Source: Alcaligenes parafaecalis
GTDB taxonomy: Bacteria > Pseudomonadota > Gammaproteobacteria > Burkholderiales > Burkholderiaceae_B
DNA length: 64,000 nt
Direction of reading: 5' to 3'
Assembly (NCBI RefSeq): GCF_026344135.1
Contig: NZ_JAPKNA010000001.1
Location: 620,001 to 684,000 of the forward strand
Notes under the pieces: model-generated
What the model saw: only the letters and a program-made list of their open reading frames with translations
Databases searched by the model: none
Told to the model about the DNA's origin: nothing
Shown here: piece after piece, positions 53,685 through 62,367 of the stretch
Position numbering within the stretch: the stretch's first letter is position 1
Layout: the number at the start of each line of letters is the position of its first letter
Program-made: the position numbers and the translations under genes

Positions 53685-56138
53685 TTAATGACTAATCAGT
53701 TCGACTGGCTCCTCACCTTTACGAGCTCGTTCGGCCCGATCAAAGTAAAGAGGCAACCATGTGGCTGGGTCATCGCCAACCTCGGCAATCACCTGTTTAG
53801 CAATCGTGGCCATGTCGGGGCTGCCGGAAAAAACCAAAAGAGCTTCAGGGCATGTAGATAGATCCAACTCGGCGACCGTGACGCTGGAACCCTGTTTGAT
53901 GACGAATTGACGGCTTTTTTCTCCAAGTTGTTTCACTAGCTCAAACTCTCTAGCGCTTAGCCCAAAGTCCTTCATGTAGGTTTCGCGCTTTGCTCGTGGG
54001 TTTGGAAGGAAAATGAGCGTTCCGGCCTGTTGGATAATCGAAGGTCCGACGGGGTTTTCTGCAATGGCCTCCGGCTCCTGGGTGGAGAACGCCAGCACGC
54101 CGTTCTTTTTACGGATGGTTCTAACCGCGTCCTGCATGTCGTCCTGGTAGTGCTTGTCTTTCAAAGGATGTTGGCACTCATCGACCAAATTGATTATCCG
54201 TCGTCCGTCATGCAGAGCCTGACTGCGATGTCGTATGTACATCGTCGCTGCGCCGCGAACATGCTCGTCATCAAGGATTTCAGTAAGGTCAAAACCAAAA
54301 ATGGGATTGTGTCCTTCAGGCACTTCCAGATTTAGCCTGTCCGTTGGGTTATCAAAAACCCAGCCATATTCACCGTCACGCCTCCATGGCAAGAGGCGCT
54401 TATGCAGGGTGAGCTGCTGACCTTCTTCCTGGTAATAGTCAGGCAGATATTGGAGAAGGGTATGGATACCTCGATCTTCTTTGTCAATTTCCAGGATTAG
54501 CATTTCCACTGCTTTCGCAATGTCTTTTGCTTCCTTGGTGGAGACCGTTTCACCACGAAGTCCGGCTAGGTGCGCCACCAATTGGCGCATGAAGGCCATG
54601 TTTTTGGGTGTTGGGTCCAGTTGGAAAGGCTGCCAGCCAGTTGGTAAACCCAAGCGGAGGGTGAAGTATTGCCCACGCAAGGCCAATACAAGTACATGGA
54701 GTCCTTCATCTTTGTCCAAGATAAGCGCCGTTGCACCAAACTTCTGTGCTTGAGTGAGCAATACCCCTTGCAGAACTGTTTTGCCGGTCCCGGTGTATCC
54801 AATGATTAAGGTGTTACCTGGTCGGCGTTGGCCAGTCTCGTCGACCTCTTCAAGTGATACGTGGTAATTGAAGAAGAAGGGGGCACCTACAACTGACTTA
54901 AACATCGTTACGGCAGGCCCCCACGGGTTGCCTGTCGCTTTGCCTGATAGCTGATTGTGGAAGCTGTTCAAGCAAAGCAAATTCTCGCTCGTGATGGCGA
55001 CGGGACGAGTTCGCCAACTCCAATTCGCTGGTAATTGGGACCAGAAGCCAGCCTCCAGGGCTTTTTCAAGTGGCTTAACAACTAAACCGCGATCGGCGAA
55101 CCTTGCTCTCATATCGGACATGGAGCGGCGCAGTGAATCAGCGTCGTCTCCCCAGATCAACATGGTTGCGTGATGATCGCCAAGCCCAAGGTCGCCAGTC
55201 TCGATCTTTTCGATCACTTTCTTCAACTGTTTGACTTGACCCGGTGCATCATCATTGGAGTCTTGAAGTAGTTTTTTGTGTTTTTTGACGAGCTTTTTGG
55301 CGGCCGAGTTGGTGAAGCTACCCCATGATTGAGTGATGACATACTCATAAGGGCTGGACAAGATAGAGTCCAAGTGGCCAGGCCGTACTTGTCCCGGCTT
55401 GCGAAACAATTCCAGCATTCCAAATTTTCGTGTCCTGGTAAGGGTTCGGATTTCACCTAGTTCGCCATAGCGCGAGAATACGGGTCGCGCAGACGGCAAG
55501 CTGTCCCACAGGTAGCCATCCGTCACTGGCACTGCATGCCATTCACCAGAGAGCAGGAATCCCAAAAATTCACCTGGCTCACTAAACGCATACCCATTTC
55601 GATCCACAATTCTCAGGACTTCAGCGTCATAGCGATGCAGCCCAGCAAGAATGGCGCGAACAGCCCCTTTCAGATCCTCAATGGATTCGGTTTGCCATGC
55701 CTTTAGACGTTCAGGAGATGCTTTTTCAAGCGATGCCATCACGCCCAGTAATTCATCTGCTACGGGATGAATAGAGACGGTCAGGTAGAGTTCGTTGATC
55801 TTCAAGGCATTTCTGTCATTGAAGGTTGCGCGATAGGAGTCATCGAACTGCCGGGCGAAGACTTGTGAGAATTGGCTGTTTGGGTATTCAGTCACGTAGC
55901 GACCGATGATATGCGTATATAAGCCCAGCTTGCCGAGTGGCAAACCACGAAGGACGTTATGCAACGCTTCAAGCCAGTCATTTTGATCTTCCAGGCTGGC
56001 GGCCATGGCGGAGCGGCCGCTGACCTTGATGACCGCCAGGTACTCATTGCCTTTGTCCGCAATAATTTCGTCAGTAACGTGGTGTGAGTACGGTACGTAA
56101 TGTGATACCGGACGCTCCTTCAAAGTCAGCGCGTTCAT
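53685..56138 (-). CDS. virB4: VirB4-type secretion ATPase
   Basis: An 817-aa protein. The N-terminal CagE/TrbE/VirB4 domain (about 20-390) is followed by a RecA-like ATPase domain with Walker A GYTGTGKT (447-454) and the Walker B segment RRIINLVDECQH. It is the largest ATPase of the system and energises pilus biogenesis. Full length for the family. Confidence 0.95.
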   Translation of the reverse strand: MNALTLKERPVSHYVPYSHHVTDEIIADKGNEYLAVIKVSGRSAMAASLEDQNDWLEALHNVLRGLPLGKLGLYTHIIGRYVTEYPNSQFSQVFARQFDDSYRATFNDRNALKINELYLTVSIHPVADELLGVMASLEKASPERLKAWQTESIEDLKGAVRAILAGLHRYDAEVLRIVDRNGYAFSEPGEFLGFLLSGEWHAVPVTDGYLWDSLPSARPVFSRYGELGEIRTLTRTRKFGMLELFRKPGQVRPGHLDSILSSPYEYVITQSWGSFTNSAAKKLVKKHKKLLQDSNDDAPGQVKQLKKVIEKIETGDLGLGDHHATMLIWGDDADSLRRSMSDMRARFADRGLVVKPLEKALEAGFWSQLPANWSWRTRPVAITSENLLCLNSFHNQLSGKATGNPWGPAVTMFKSVVGAPFFFNYHVSLEEVDETGQRRPGNTLIIGYTGTGKTVLQGVLLTQAQKFGATALILDKDEGLHVLVLALRGQYFTLRLGLPTGWQPFQLDPTPKNMAFMRQLVAHLAGLRGETVSTKEAKDIAKAVEMLILEIDKEDRGIHTLLQYLPDYYQEEGQQLTLHKRLLPWRRDGEYGWVFDNPTDRLNLEVPEGHNPIFGFDLTEILDDEHVRGAATMYIRHRSQALHDGRRIINLVDECQHPLKDKHYQDDMQDAVRTIRKKNGVLAFSTQEPEAIAENPVGPSIIQQAGTLIFLPNPRAKRETYMKDFGLSAREFELVKQLGEKSRQFVIKQGSSVTVAELDLSTCPEALLVFSGSPDMATIAKQVIAEVGDDPATWLPLYFDRAERARKGEEPVELISH

Positions 56139-56149
56139 TACTTACTCCT

Positions 56150-56506
56150 TTATTTGTGGCGCCAGGGGCGGCGCGCTGAGAATGAGGTTGGGGCGTAGCT
56201 GGAACCATTCCAAAAACTTTTGTGGCGGTTTTTGAATCGTGTCTTCAGCTCCAACCCCCAGATCTCGAAGGCTTTGTCATCAGATTTTGTAATCCAGGCC
56301 AGCCATGGGATCACAAAGATCAAGGTGGCCCACATGTACAGACCGATGAACATGGCCAAGATGGCGACAGAGGACAACGTGCCGAGGAAGACCATGGTGG
56401 GTACTCCCATGAATGTTGGCTTTCTACCTAAACCGTTGAACACGAGATAGTGAAATGGCTTTAGTTCAGTTTCGTCATCATCGTAGTTGTCTGGGTTGTT
56501 TGCCAT
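56150..56506 (-). CDS. virB3: VirB3-type inner-membrane protein
   Basis: A 118-aa protein with the family's hydrophobic pair (GVPTMVFLGTLSSVAILAMF and LYMWATLIFVIPWLAWITKS) preceded by PFHYLVFNGLGRKPTF. It lies 11 bp upstream of virB4 and functions with it in pilus assembly. Confidence 0.9.
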   Translation of the reverse strand: MANNPDNYDDDETELKPFHYLVFNGLGRKPTFMGVPTMVFLGTLSSVAILAMFIGLYMWATLIFVIPWLAWITKSDDKAFEIWGLELKTRFKNRHKSFWNGSSYAPTSFSARRPWRHK

Positions 56507-56509
56507 GTC

Positions 56510-56833
56510 TTAACCTCTCCAGAGCAGCGCCACGATTTCGATAACTGAGCCTGCGCCAATAACGCCAATAGCCCAGCGTGTGGCATCTTCTTTACGCATG
56601 ATCTCAGCGGAGTACAGGACCCAAATCACCAGACCAGCAATCACGCAGGCGATGGGCAAAATAATGATAAGAGCGTCACGGAGCGCTTCCAGTGTCGTTT
56701 TTGCTTTATTCAAGCCCCCAATCGCTTGGGCGTAGGCCATATTGGTGGTCAGCATTGCCAAAATGGCCGACTGGTAAACATGGCGCATGGCTCGGTTTCG
56801 CGCTAAACGGGTCAGGTATTGCTTAACAAACAT
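56510..56833 (-). CDS. virB2: VirB2-type major pilin
   Basis: A 107-aa prepilin. It has a long signal peptide ending MAYA, then a mature part with two hydrophobic helices (ALIIILPIACVIAGLVIWVL and WAIGVIGAGSVIEIVALLW) flanking a short polar loop, as in VirB2/TrbC. AAGGAG lies 6 nt before the ATG. It immediately precedes virB3. Confidence 0.9.
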   Translation of the reverse strand: MFVKQYLTRLARNRAMRHVYQSAILAMLTTNMAYAQAIGGLNKAKTTLEALRDALIIILPIACVIAGLVIWVLYSAEIMRKEDATRWAIGVIGAGSVIEIVALLWRG

Positions 56834-57069
56834 GCATAGCTCCTTGGCCTGGTGTCAGAAAACACCGGGCATTTTGGTTAAGAAAAGGGATGTGTTTGCC
56901 CGAATGGGCGCTGATAAAAACTGGTGGCCGGTATTTGCGGCCGTAAGCAAAGAGGCGCTGCCTCTCTGAACTCTCCGCCCTCGCCGACGGGAACCTCGGG
57001 ATCAGTGAACTACGAGACGTTGTCTCTTCGCCCCTGTCCTCGGAAATAGCGTATGTTGCTACGGTCGCG

Positions 57070-57468
57070 TCAAGGGGCCGTGTCCTCGCCCGATAGGCTG
57101 TGGGCCGCACCAACCCCTTGACCCGTCATCCGCTTGGCCAAACGACGTTGCCGAAGTTGCTCAAAGTACTCACGATGCTTTACTAAAAGCGAGAATAGGC
57201 CGTAGGCAAAGCCGTACAAGATCCCCAAGCTCACCCAATCCATCTGAATAAGTTGGTCTAGCAAGTAATTAATATTCACTTCAGTAAGCAAGTCGTTGAT
57301 TTCATGACTTCTCCCTCGGCTTAGCATAAAACCAAGGATGGGCAAGCCCAGAAAAACGCACAGGCCGATAAGGGAGCTCCAGATCAAAGACATGACCGCA
57401 AGAAGACTGCGAGTGAAGCGGTTCTGTTTATTGACAGATAGGGGAGCCCTAAGAGGTGTCAGTTTCAT
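57070..57468 (-). CDS. Small membrane protein between virB1 and virB2
   Basis: A 132-aa protein with two membrane segments (about 24-48, SLIWSSLIGLCVFLGLPILG, and about 80-94, LGILYGFAYGLFSLL) and a basic C-terminal tail. I do not recognise a family. Location within the virB cluster suggests an accessory role in transfer. A 236-bp gap separates it from virB2. Confidence 0.6.
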   Translation of the reverse strand: MKLTPLRAPLSVNKQNRFTRSLLAVMSLIWSSLIGLCVFLGLPILGFMLSRGRSHEINDLLTEVNINYLLDQLIQMDWVSLGILYGFAYGLFSLLVKHREYFEQLRQRRLAKRMTGQGVGAAHSLSGEDTAP

Positions 57469-57497
57469 AAAAATATCCTTTGGAGTTTTGGAATTGG

Positions 57498-58160
57498 CTA
57501 GGCTGAGGGCTGTACTAGGAACGCTGGTGTGACTTCGTTTTGTATAGGTGCTTCCAACGATTTGTTTTCTGTATTGACGAAACCATCAGTGACTCTCTTT
57601 CCGGTAAAGCCATCTGGTTTTCCCGTTTTCCTGGGCTTTTGCTGCCTAGATTCTTCCGCGACGAGTACAGCCTCATTCTTAATAGCCTTGATAGCTGGTA
57701 CTTTCACTCCAGCTTGCGCTAGAACTTTGCCAACATAGCCATTGCTAAAGCCACGTTCAAAATTGCCGGTGTTATAGCAAGACAAGGCAGAACGTAGAGC
57801 CTGCTGCTCATCGGCTGACTGTCGTAAGGCTCGCCGATAACAGTCCGTCAGAACTGTTTGAGCAGCTTTCAGATTTGTACAAGGATCAAAGACCGTTTCT
57901 GTTGTCAATCCAAGCCAAGCCCAGTTACGAACATTGATCTGGCCAAGACCTGCATCAAAATCAATGCCACGGTCAATGAGATCGTTAGCAATTTGTGCCG
58001 CTTGTTCGTAGTCAGTTGGCTGTTTCTCCAGCCGTTTACCTTTATTGATACCGATCGCATACACCTGGGCCGTTGATTCATGTCGTATCAGGGCTGATAA
58101 CGTTGTTTCATGAATATCGGGCGCACATATGGCGGCCAAAAGCGCGAATTCTGCTAGCAC
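57498..58160 (-). CDS. virB1: VirB1-type lytic transglycosylase
   Basis: A 220-aa soluble lytic transglycosylase-like protein. The catalytic glutamate is E28 in SALIRHESTAQ, and GLGQINVRNWAWLGL and SCYNTGNFERGFSNGYVGKV complete the SLT domain. It opens the peptidoglycan for channel assembly. The C-terminal ~60 residues are a polar extension. Confidence 0.9.
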   Translation of the reverse strand: MLAEFALLAAICAPDIHETTLSALIRHESTAQVYAIGINKGKRLEKQPTDYEQAAQIANDLIDRGIDFDAGLGQINVRNWAWLGLTTETVFDPCTNLKAAQTVLTDCYRRALRQSADEQQALRSALSCYNTGNFERGFSNGYVGKVLAQAGVKVPAIKAIKNEAVLVAEESRQQKPRKTGKPDGFTGKRVTDGFVNTENKSLEAPIQNEVTPAFLVQPSA

Positions 58161-58169
58161 GGCTCTCTC

Positions 58170-58847
58170 TCAATGGTTGTTCCCAGTGCCTGCGGTGTCG
58201 TCGATATTGCGACGCGGATCTTCAAACGAGTAATGCCAATTGTTGGCCCAGCTACCAGTATGTTCAGCATTCCATTTTGATTGGGCTGATACATAGCCTC
58301 TGGCTGGAACCCAATAGCCCCCACGGTTTGGATCACCGACGTACTTAATGCTCAAGTCGTATGTCCATTCATGGTCGTTGTAGACAACGCAGTAGCTGGG
58401 CAACTTAGTTAGGGTGACTGTCTTGATAAGGGACAAGTCCCGAATGGCGGGTATGCCCAGATAATTCGAGCCCACAACTCGGTAGCGGTAGATGTCTTTC
58501 CCGTATGTCGCATTGAGATAGTCAGGATCGCATTTACCTGCTCCGCGAGAGATGGCATCCATACGTGCCGACATGCCGGGTTCAGTTGCAACTGGGCACA
58601 TACCCAGGAAAAAACGTCTAGCGTCTACAGTGGCTTCCCAGTCGAGCATGCCTTTGGCGTATTTGCGAATGTCAAAGTAATGATTGAGAGAGGCGGTGCA
58701 TTCGCCTGGTTGCAGGCTGCTGGATAGGCATAGGACGGCCTCGCAAGCCAATCCGGGAAGTCCAGTCAAAACTTCGGACGTTTGGGCATAAGAGGTGGAC
58801 GCGCAGGCCAACGCCAGCGCACCCAATGAAATGGGGAGCTGTTTCAT
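58170..58847 (-). CDS. TrbM-family conjugation protein
   Basis: A 225-aa secreted protein with signal peptide (LALACASTSYA) followed by VLTGLPGLACEAVLCLSS and PGECTASLNHYFDI, the cysteine-rich signature of TrbM. The C-terminal part, with RGGYWVPARGYVSAQSKWN, is less typical. It lies just upstream of virB1 and ends 9 bp before it. Role in transfer established for the family only in general terms. Confidence 0.82.
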   Translation of the reverse strand: MKQLPISLGALALACASTSYAQTSEVLTGLPGLACEAVLCLSSSLQPGECTASLNHYFDIRKYAKGMLDWEATVDARRFFLGMCPVATEPGMSARMDAISRGAGKCDPDYLNATYGKDIYRYRVVGSNYLGIPAIRDLSLIKTVTLTKLPSYCVVYNDHEWTYDLSIKYVGDPNRGGYWVPARGYVSAQSKWNAEHTGSWANNWHYSFEDPRRNIDDTAGTGNNH

Positions 58848-58936
58848 GATTACTCCAAATGGATAGAAGACGATGGCGCTGGGCCACAGAACGACTGGAA
58901 GGGAGAGGGCGGAAGGGGAGATGCCCTTCTTTTGTA

Positions 58937-59272
58937 TTACTGCGGGTTGGTGGACGGGGTGGGAAGCAGGTAGAGTTCACGCGACTCACCTGCGGCTTCA
59001 GCTGCTTTCATCCAGCCTGGGGTACGGCCTCTGCCTGACCAGGTTGCACCGCTTGGGTGTTTGTATTTGACTGTGGGCGAGGCACTTGGCTTAACACCTG
59101 GATGGCGAAAGGCCTGTGCAATCTCGTCAATGGTTAGGTCGTTGTCCCGCATGGTTCGTACGATGTCAGCAAGTACATTCTGGCGGGTCTTGCGTTTGAT
59201 AACTTCTGCTTTACGCTGAAGGCGGGAAATTTCTGCGTTGATTGCTGAAATGGTCTTGAGGTCATTGATCAT
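58937..59272 (-). CDS. H-NS-family DNA-binding protein
   Basis: A 111-aa H-NS/MvaT-like protein. The N-terminal coiled-coil (ISAINAEISRLQRKAEVIKR) mediates oligomerisation. The C-terminal DNA-binding motif YKHPSGATWSGRGRTPGWMK is the family signature. Mobile elements often encode such xenogeneic silencers to limit fitness cost and transfer expression. AAGG lies 6-7 nt before the ATG at 59272; a longer frame to 59344 is not supported. Confidence 0.87.
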   Translation of the reverse strand: MINDLKTISAINAEISRLQRKAEVIKRKTRQNVLADIVRTMRDNDLTIDEIAQAFRHPGVKPSASPTVKYKHPSGATWSGRGRTPGWMKAAEAAGESRELYLLPTPSTNPQ

Positions 59273-59291
59273 GATGATCCTTGTTGTTGTG

Positions 59292-59519
59292 TTAACGAGT
59301 GAGCCATCTCCAGATTGACGAGCAAAACTTGGTGACGACGGCAATCATAAAAACCCACATGAATAAGTGTGCAAGAAAGGCGATCGCTTGCAAGATCCAA
59401 CTTCCGCCAGACTCAGGGATAGAGTTCCAGGCAGAAAGAACAATAAGTGTTGCTACTACTCCGAGGATGAAGGCACGGCCACTTGATTGTTGCTTGCCTT
59501 CTTTATGTGCGGGTTCCAT
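59292..59519 (-). CDS. Small membrane protein of unknown function
   Basis: A 75-aa protein with two hydrophobic helices (AFILGVVATLIVLSAW and ILQAIAFLAHLFMWVFMIAV). Its start overlaps the end of the TrwA-like gene by 17 bp, implying coupled expression. No family recognised. Confidence 0.55.
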   Translation of the reverse strand: MEPAHKEGKQQSSGRAFILGVVATLIVLSAWNSIPESGGSWILQAIAFLAHLFMWVFMIAVVTKFCSSIWRWLTR

Positions 59520-59835
59520 GTGACATCTCCGTGTGAGCTGGCATGTATCCCATGGTCAACATGCTTTTGTGCGTTTGATTGACTTGTTCGGGTTGAACCA
59601 AGACCCGTAGCAGCATCAGGGTTTCCATTTGAGTGGCTGGTGAGTGTTGGTCTAGCAGATTCTCTAGAGCATGGCGCAGTGACGCCAGCTCTGATTGCAT
59701 GGATTGAGAAGTGGTCAGCAGTTGGCGAGCATATTCTGATGAAGATAATCCGGCTAAGGCCGCTGCTTCGCTTAGGTGCTGGCGTTGCGATGGCGTTATG
59801 CGTAAGCGCAACAGTTCCGACAGAGGTTCTGCCAT
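59503..59835 (-). CDS. TrwA/MobC-like ribbon-helix-helix relaxosome protein
   Basis: A 110-aa protein. The N-terminal ribbon-helix-helix (LLRLRITPSQRQHLSEAAAL, then GLSSSEYARQLL) is followed by a heptad helix (SELASLRHALENLLDQ) and the segment METLMLLRVLVQPEQVN. This is the plan of TrwA and related oriT-binding accessory proteins. The gene abuts the candidate oriT at 59875-59951, as trwA does in R388, although trwB and trwC lie 16 kb away here. Confidence 0.7.
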   Translation of the reverse strand: MAEPLSELLRLRITPSQRQHLSEAAALAGLSSSEYARQLLTTSQSMQSELASLRHALENLLDQHSPATQMETLMLLRVLVQPEQVNQTHKSMLTMGYMPAHTEMSHGTRT

Positions 59836-59874
59836 AAAGTCTTTCCTTGGATAAAAAATGAGTTGTTGAGCGCT

Positions 59875-59951
59875 TGATAGACTGGGCTTAAACCCGGTAA
59901 TTACCAGGGGAACGAGTTCCCCTTTTGTCCCTATGCAGGTTCAATTCCTGC
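59875..59951. other. Candidate origin of transfer (oriT)
   Basis: Three inverted repeats stand back to back: GGTAATTACC (59896-59905), AGGGGAAC-GA-GTTCCCCT (59906-59923) and GCAGG-TTCAATT-CCTGC (59935-59951). The middle hairpin is followed by TTTGTCC/CTATG, resembling the arrangement at R388 oriT, where a hairpin precedes TTGTCT/ATAG. A nick near 59930 is predicted. The TrwA-like gene starts 40 bp away. Function is inferred from layout. Confidence 0.6.
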
Positions 59952-59983
59952 TGGTTGTTGGGTAAGAGCATTAAGGAAAAAAC

Positions 59984-61051
59984 TTAAATGTTCCATTGCA
60001 ACCAATGTGGTCTATGCAATGGATGCTTGATACCGAGAAACTCATTGTGAGCTTTGGGGCTGGGCATTGATAAAATTTCCTCTATCTTTTGGCCTAATAT
60101 CTGCCAAGCCTCAGCTTTTTCTTGAGCATAATCGTGGTGCATGTAGTGGCGACGAATTTTAGAGCCAGAAAGCACATGGTTCTGGCAGCGGTCAATGACC
60201 TCTAATGGTATGCCGAGCGACTGCATCATCGTTGCACCAGTCCTTCTCAAGTCATGCGGTGTCCAATCGCCACGGGAGCCATTCGCTAACACTAAAGCAT
60301 TGCTGTTAGCCCGGCCTTTTAAAGAGTCCGTTCGATTTTTAAAGCGAATCTGTCTATCTGCTATTTGTTTTGTGATGCTCTTCAGGTCAACATGATTTTT
60401 ATTATTTCTGGATGGAAAGCACCACTGGCTATGACCTGTAATTCTAAAAAGTTCTACAAATTTTGTATGTATAAACTCTGACATGAATATCACATGATCT
60501 TGCGTGCTGCCTTTTGTTGTCTCTCTCGGTAAGTACCAAATTCCAGATTTAAGATTGACATTCTCCCATCTGGATTGTAATAACTCACCGATTCTGCATA
60601 GAGACCCTAAGCAAAGCCATATGGCAAGTTTTGATTTTTTATCCAGTACGGTGTGACTGCTCTCCGATAGGATTTGGTGTAGTTCCCAAACTTCAGCACT
60701 TGACAGCACACGCTCTCTAGCAACTTCATAGTCCTTCGGGATGAACTGTTTGAGCGCTATTTGCGAAGCTGGGTTGGTCAGTCCTATGGCTTCGCACCAT
60801 GGCTCCGTCTGCATTCCCCACTTAAATAGCTGGCGGAGATTGTGTAATGTTACAATCGACAGCCTTGTGACACCGCGTTCTCTTTGGCTGAGTAGCACTC
60901 CTAGAAGATGCTTTGAACAAATCTCATCCAATGGAAGCTGTCCGATGACCGGTAAAACATCTTTACTGAATAGTCTTTCAAGTTCGCTGTTGTTGTCAGC
61001 ACGAAATACGCCGTTATTAATCCAGTCATTAAAAAAATAAGAAAATTTCAT
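59984..61051 (-). CDS. int: Tyrosine-family site-specific integrase of the element
   Basis: A 355-aa tyrosine recombinase. A core-binding domain occupies about 1-105, then the catalytic domain with R153 (LCRIGELLQS), H266-x-x-R269 (PHDLRRTGATMM), QNHVLSG and nucleophile Y303 (RRHYMHHDY). It should catalyse recombination between attL and attR. A long arm-binding N-terminus, as in P4-type integrases, is absent. The ATG overlaps a short upstream frame (ATGA). It lies 212 bp from attR. Confidence 0.92.
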   Translation of the reverse strand: MKFSYFFNDWINNGVFRADNNSELERLFSKDVLPVIGQLPLDEICSKHLLGVLLSQRERGVTRLSIVTLHNLRQLFKWGMQTEPWCEAIGLTNPASQIALKQFIPKDYEVARERVLSSAEVWELHQILSESSHTVLDKKSKLAIWLCLGSLCRIGELLQSRWENVNLKSGIWYLPRETTKGSTQDHVIFMSEFIHTKFVELFRITGHSQWCFPSRNNKNHVDLKSITKQIADRQIRFKNRTDSLKGRANSNALVLANGSRGDWTPHDLRRTGATMMQSLGIPLEVIDRCQNHVLSGSKIRRHYMHHDYAQEKAEAWQILGQKIEEILSMPSPKAHNEFLGIKHPLHRPHWLQWNI

Positions 61052-61152
61052 TTCTTAAACTCTCTTATTTTTATTTCAAGAGATTTTCTAATTTCGCATT
61101 TTTTAATTTCTTCTCTTTGCCTCTCTGTGATTTTAATATCATGTGGTTTCAT
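61048..61152 (-). CDS. Possible 34-aa leader peptide coupled to the integrase
   Basis: ATG at 61152 opens a 34-codon frame (MKPHDIKITERQREEIKKCE, ending FKK) whose TGA overlaps the integrase ATG. The peptide is highly charged and helical, rich in Lys/Glu/Arg. The ATGA overlap suggests translational coupling. No strong ribosome-binding site, so it may not be translated. It could control integrase synthesis or act as a very small excision factor. Confidence 0.4.
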   Translation of the reverse strand: MKPHDIKITERQREEIKKCEIRKSLEIKIREFKK

Positions 61153-61263
61153 AATGCTCGCACCAAATTTAAAATCTATATGATATGACGGGTGAGGATT
61201 TATAAATTTCCATATTTATTAGTAGGTGGTTAATAGTTTAGGTGTGAAGGCTGCGATCCCTTT

Positions 61264-61312
61264 CATGGGGTGCAAGGGGTCGAAGGTTCAAATCCTTCCG
61301 TTCCGACCAAAT
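61264..61312 (+). repeat. attR: right direct repeat of the integrated element
   Basis: 49 bp identical to 22493-22541 (3' half of tRNA-Pro from the anticodon arm through CCA plus three bases). Only the 3' part of the tRNA is present here, so this is the displaced end of the original gene. Confidence 0.95.
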
Positions 61313-61316
61313 TTAT

Positions 61317-61350
61317 CAAGGGCTTACAGCATTATTGTTGTAAGCCCTTG
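61317..61350 (+). terminator. Original tRNA-Pro terminator, displaced by the element
   Basis: Perfect 12-bp stem CAAGGGCTTACA/TGTAAGCCCTTG with 10-nt loop, followed by a T-rich stretch, five bases after attR. In the uninterrupted chromosome it would directly follow the tRNA. Confidence 0.8.
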
Positions 61351-61375
61351 TTCATTGTTGTTTGGGATTCAGTTT

Positions 61376-61870
61376 TCACTGCTCACCCCGTCTTCTCAGT
61401 AGCGTGACCACGGGTGCCTCTTCGGTATTGCGGGCAAGCTTCTCAACTTCGGTCAACTGCTTGAATAAACCTGCGGCTGATCAATGGGTTGTGATTGAGC
61501 AATTTGTATGGCCCCACAGAACCAGCCCATCCTTCAAATGCGTTTCCGCAGCGCGTAACCTTCTCCCGAACCTGTGTTTCAGGTCATGCACTCGCACAGT
61601 GCTGAAACCGGCGTTAGCGGGGCGGTTTATATAAATTCTCCCATTTTTCTGCTGCCCGCCGCCTAGCTGCGCGCCAGCCCGTGGCATTCATGCGCGCCAT
61701 CGGACCACCCTGGAATGGAAAGACCCATATGGGATCTTGTCTCTGCTAGCCCGAAACAAGGGAACGGGCGACGGTATTTAGAACTACTAGCCTGTCCTCG
61801 TTGTTCTTGACCCCTGACGTTTCAAACCGGCAGCCAAAATTCTGGATAGCCTTGAAGAAAGTGGGCAGGT
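61376..61870 (-). pseudogene. Decayed phage-type tyrosine integrase
   Basis: Read on the minus strand, successive frames give integrase catalytic-domain segments. They are NNEDRLVVLNTVARSLV, then WVFPFQGGPMARMN with RAARRRAAEKWEN, then VRVHDLKHRFGRRLRAAE with LWGHTNCSITTH, and last LTEVEKLARNTEEAPVVTLL. The pieces lie in different frames with in-frame stops, so at least three frameshifts are present. The lost gene belonged to a phage-like integrase distinct from the element's own enzyme, evidence of an older prophage at this site. Confidence 0.7.
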
Positions 61871-61971
61871 CAGCTCAAACAGGCTTGGAGCAATGAATGG
61901 CGGTTCCGCCTTGTATCAATGGAAACCAGGACAATATCAGCAAGCACCACTGTACTTATAGGTTTTGAACA

Positions 61972-61999
61972 AACCCGCCAATCGAGAGATCGGCGGGTT
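61972..61999 (+). terminator. Rho-independent terminator
   Basis: AACCCGCC/GGCGGGTT stem extended by ATC/GAT around a GAGA loop, followed by TTTAT. It lies downstream of decayed phage sequence and can also serve the convergent gene ending at 62023. Confidence 0.7.
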
Positions 62000-62022
62000 T
62001 TATGTTGCAACGAAAACACTCG

Positions 62023-62367
62023 TTACTGTCGCGTTTTGGCGAACTCTATATCCTCAGCGGATTCTATGTGAGCCATACGAGATTCAAACTTGATAACAAC
62101 CTCAGCGATAAGCTCTTCTTTTTGACTTGTTCTTTCATTTGCGTTACCTGTTGGGCCATCCTTTACCCCTTGCTCCGAACGTATGGCTAGTCGTTGGTGG
62201 CGGTAAAGGTCACGGTATTTATCACGTAGCTTGCGGCTTCGCTCAAGCATGCTTCGTAATTGTGGTTTGGTGAGCTTTTCTATTTCTGTAGGAGAGTGCG
62301 CCACATCAAATAACTCTAGCTCTGTCGAGGTGAGAAGTTTTTTTACAGCCGCTCTATTGAATGTCAT
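62023..62367 (-). CDS. Unknown small helical protein
   Basis: A 114-aa charged, probably fully helical protein (TSTELELFDVAHSPTEIEKL, then LRSMLERSRKLRDKYRDLYR). GGAG lies 7-8 nt before the ATG, supporting expression. I do not recognise a domain with a known function; the style resembles small conserved proteins of this bacterial family. Located in the prophage-scarred flank of the element. Confidence 0.68.
   Translation of the reverse strand: MTFNRAAVKKLLTSTELELFDVAHSPTEIEKLTKPQLRSMLERSRKLRDKYRDLYRHQRLAIRSEQGVKDGPTGNANERTSQKEELIAEVVIKFESRMAHIESAEDIEFAKTRQ

Noticed and set aside
59935..59951. T-arm-like sequence suggesting a tRNA gene near the integrase
   Set aside because: No matching acceptor, D or anticodon arm could be folded around it; better explained as one of the oriT inverted repeats.
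22542..61263. Insertion sequences within the element
   Set aside because: No transposase gene or terminal inverted repeats with target duplication were found; only the serine recombinase and the integrase are present.
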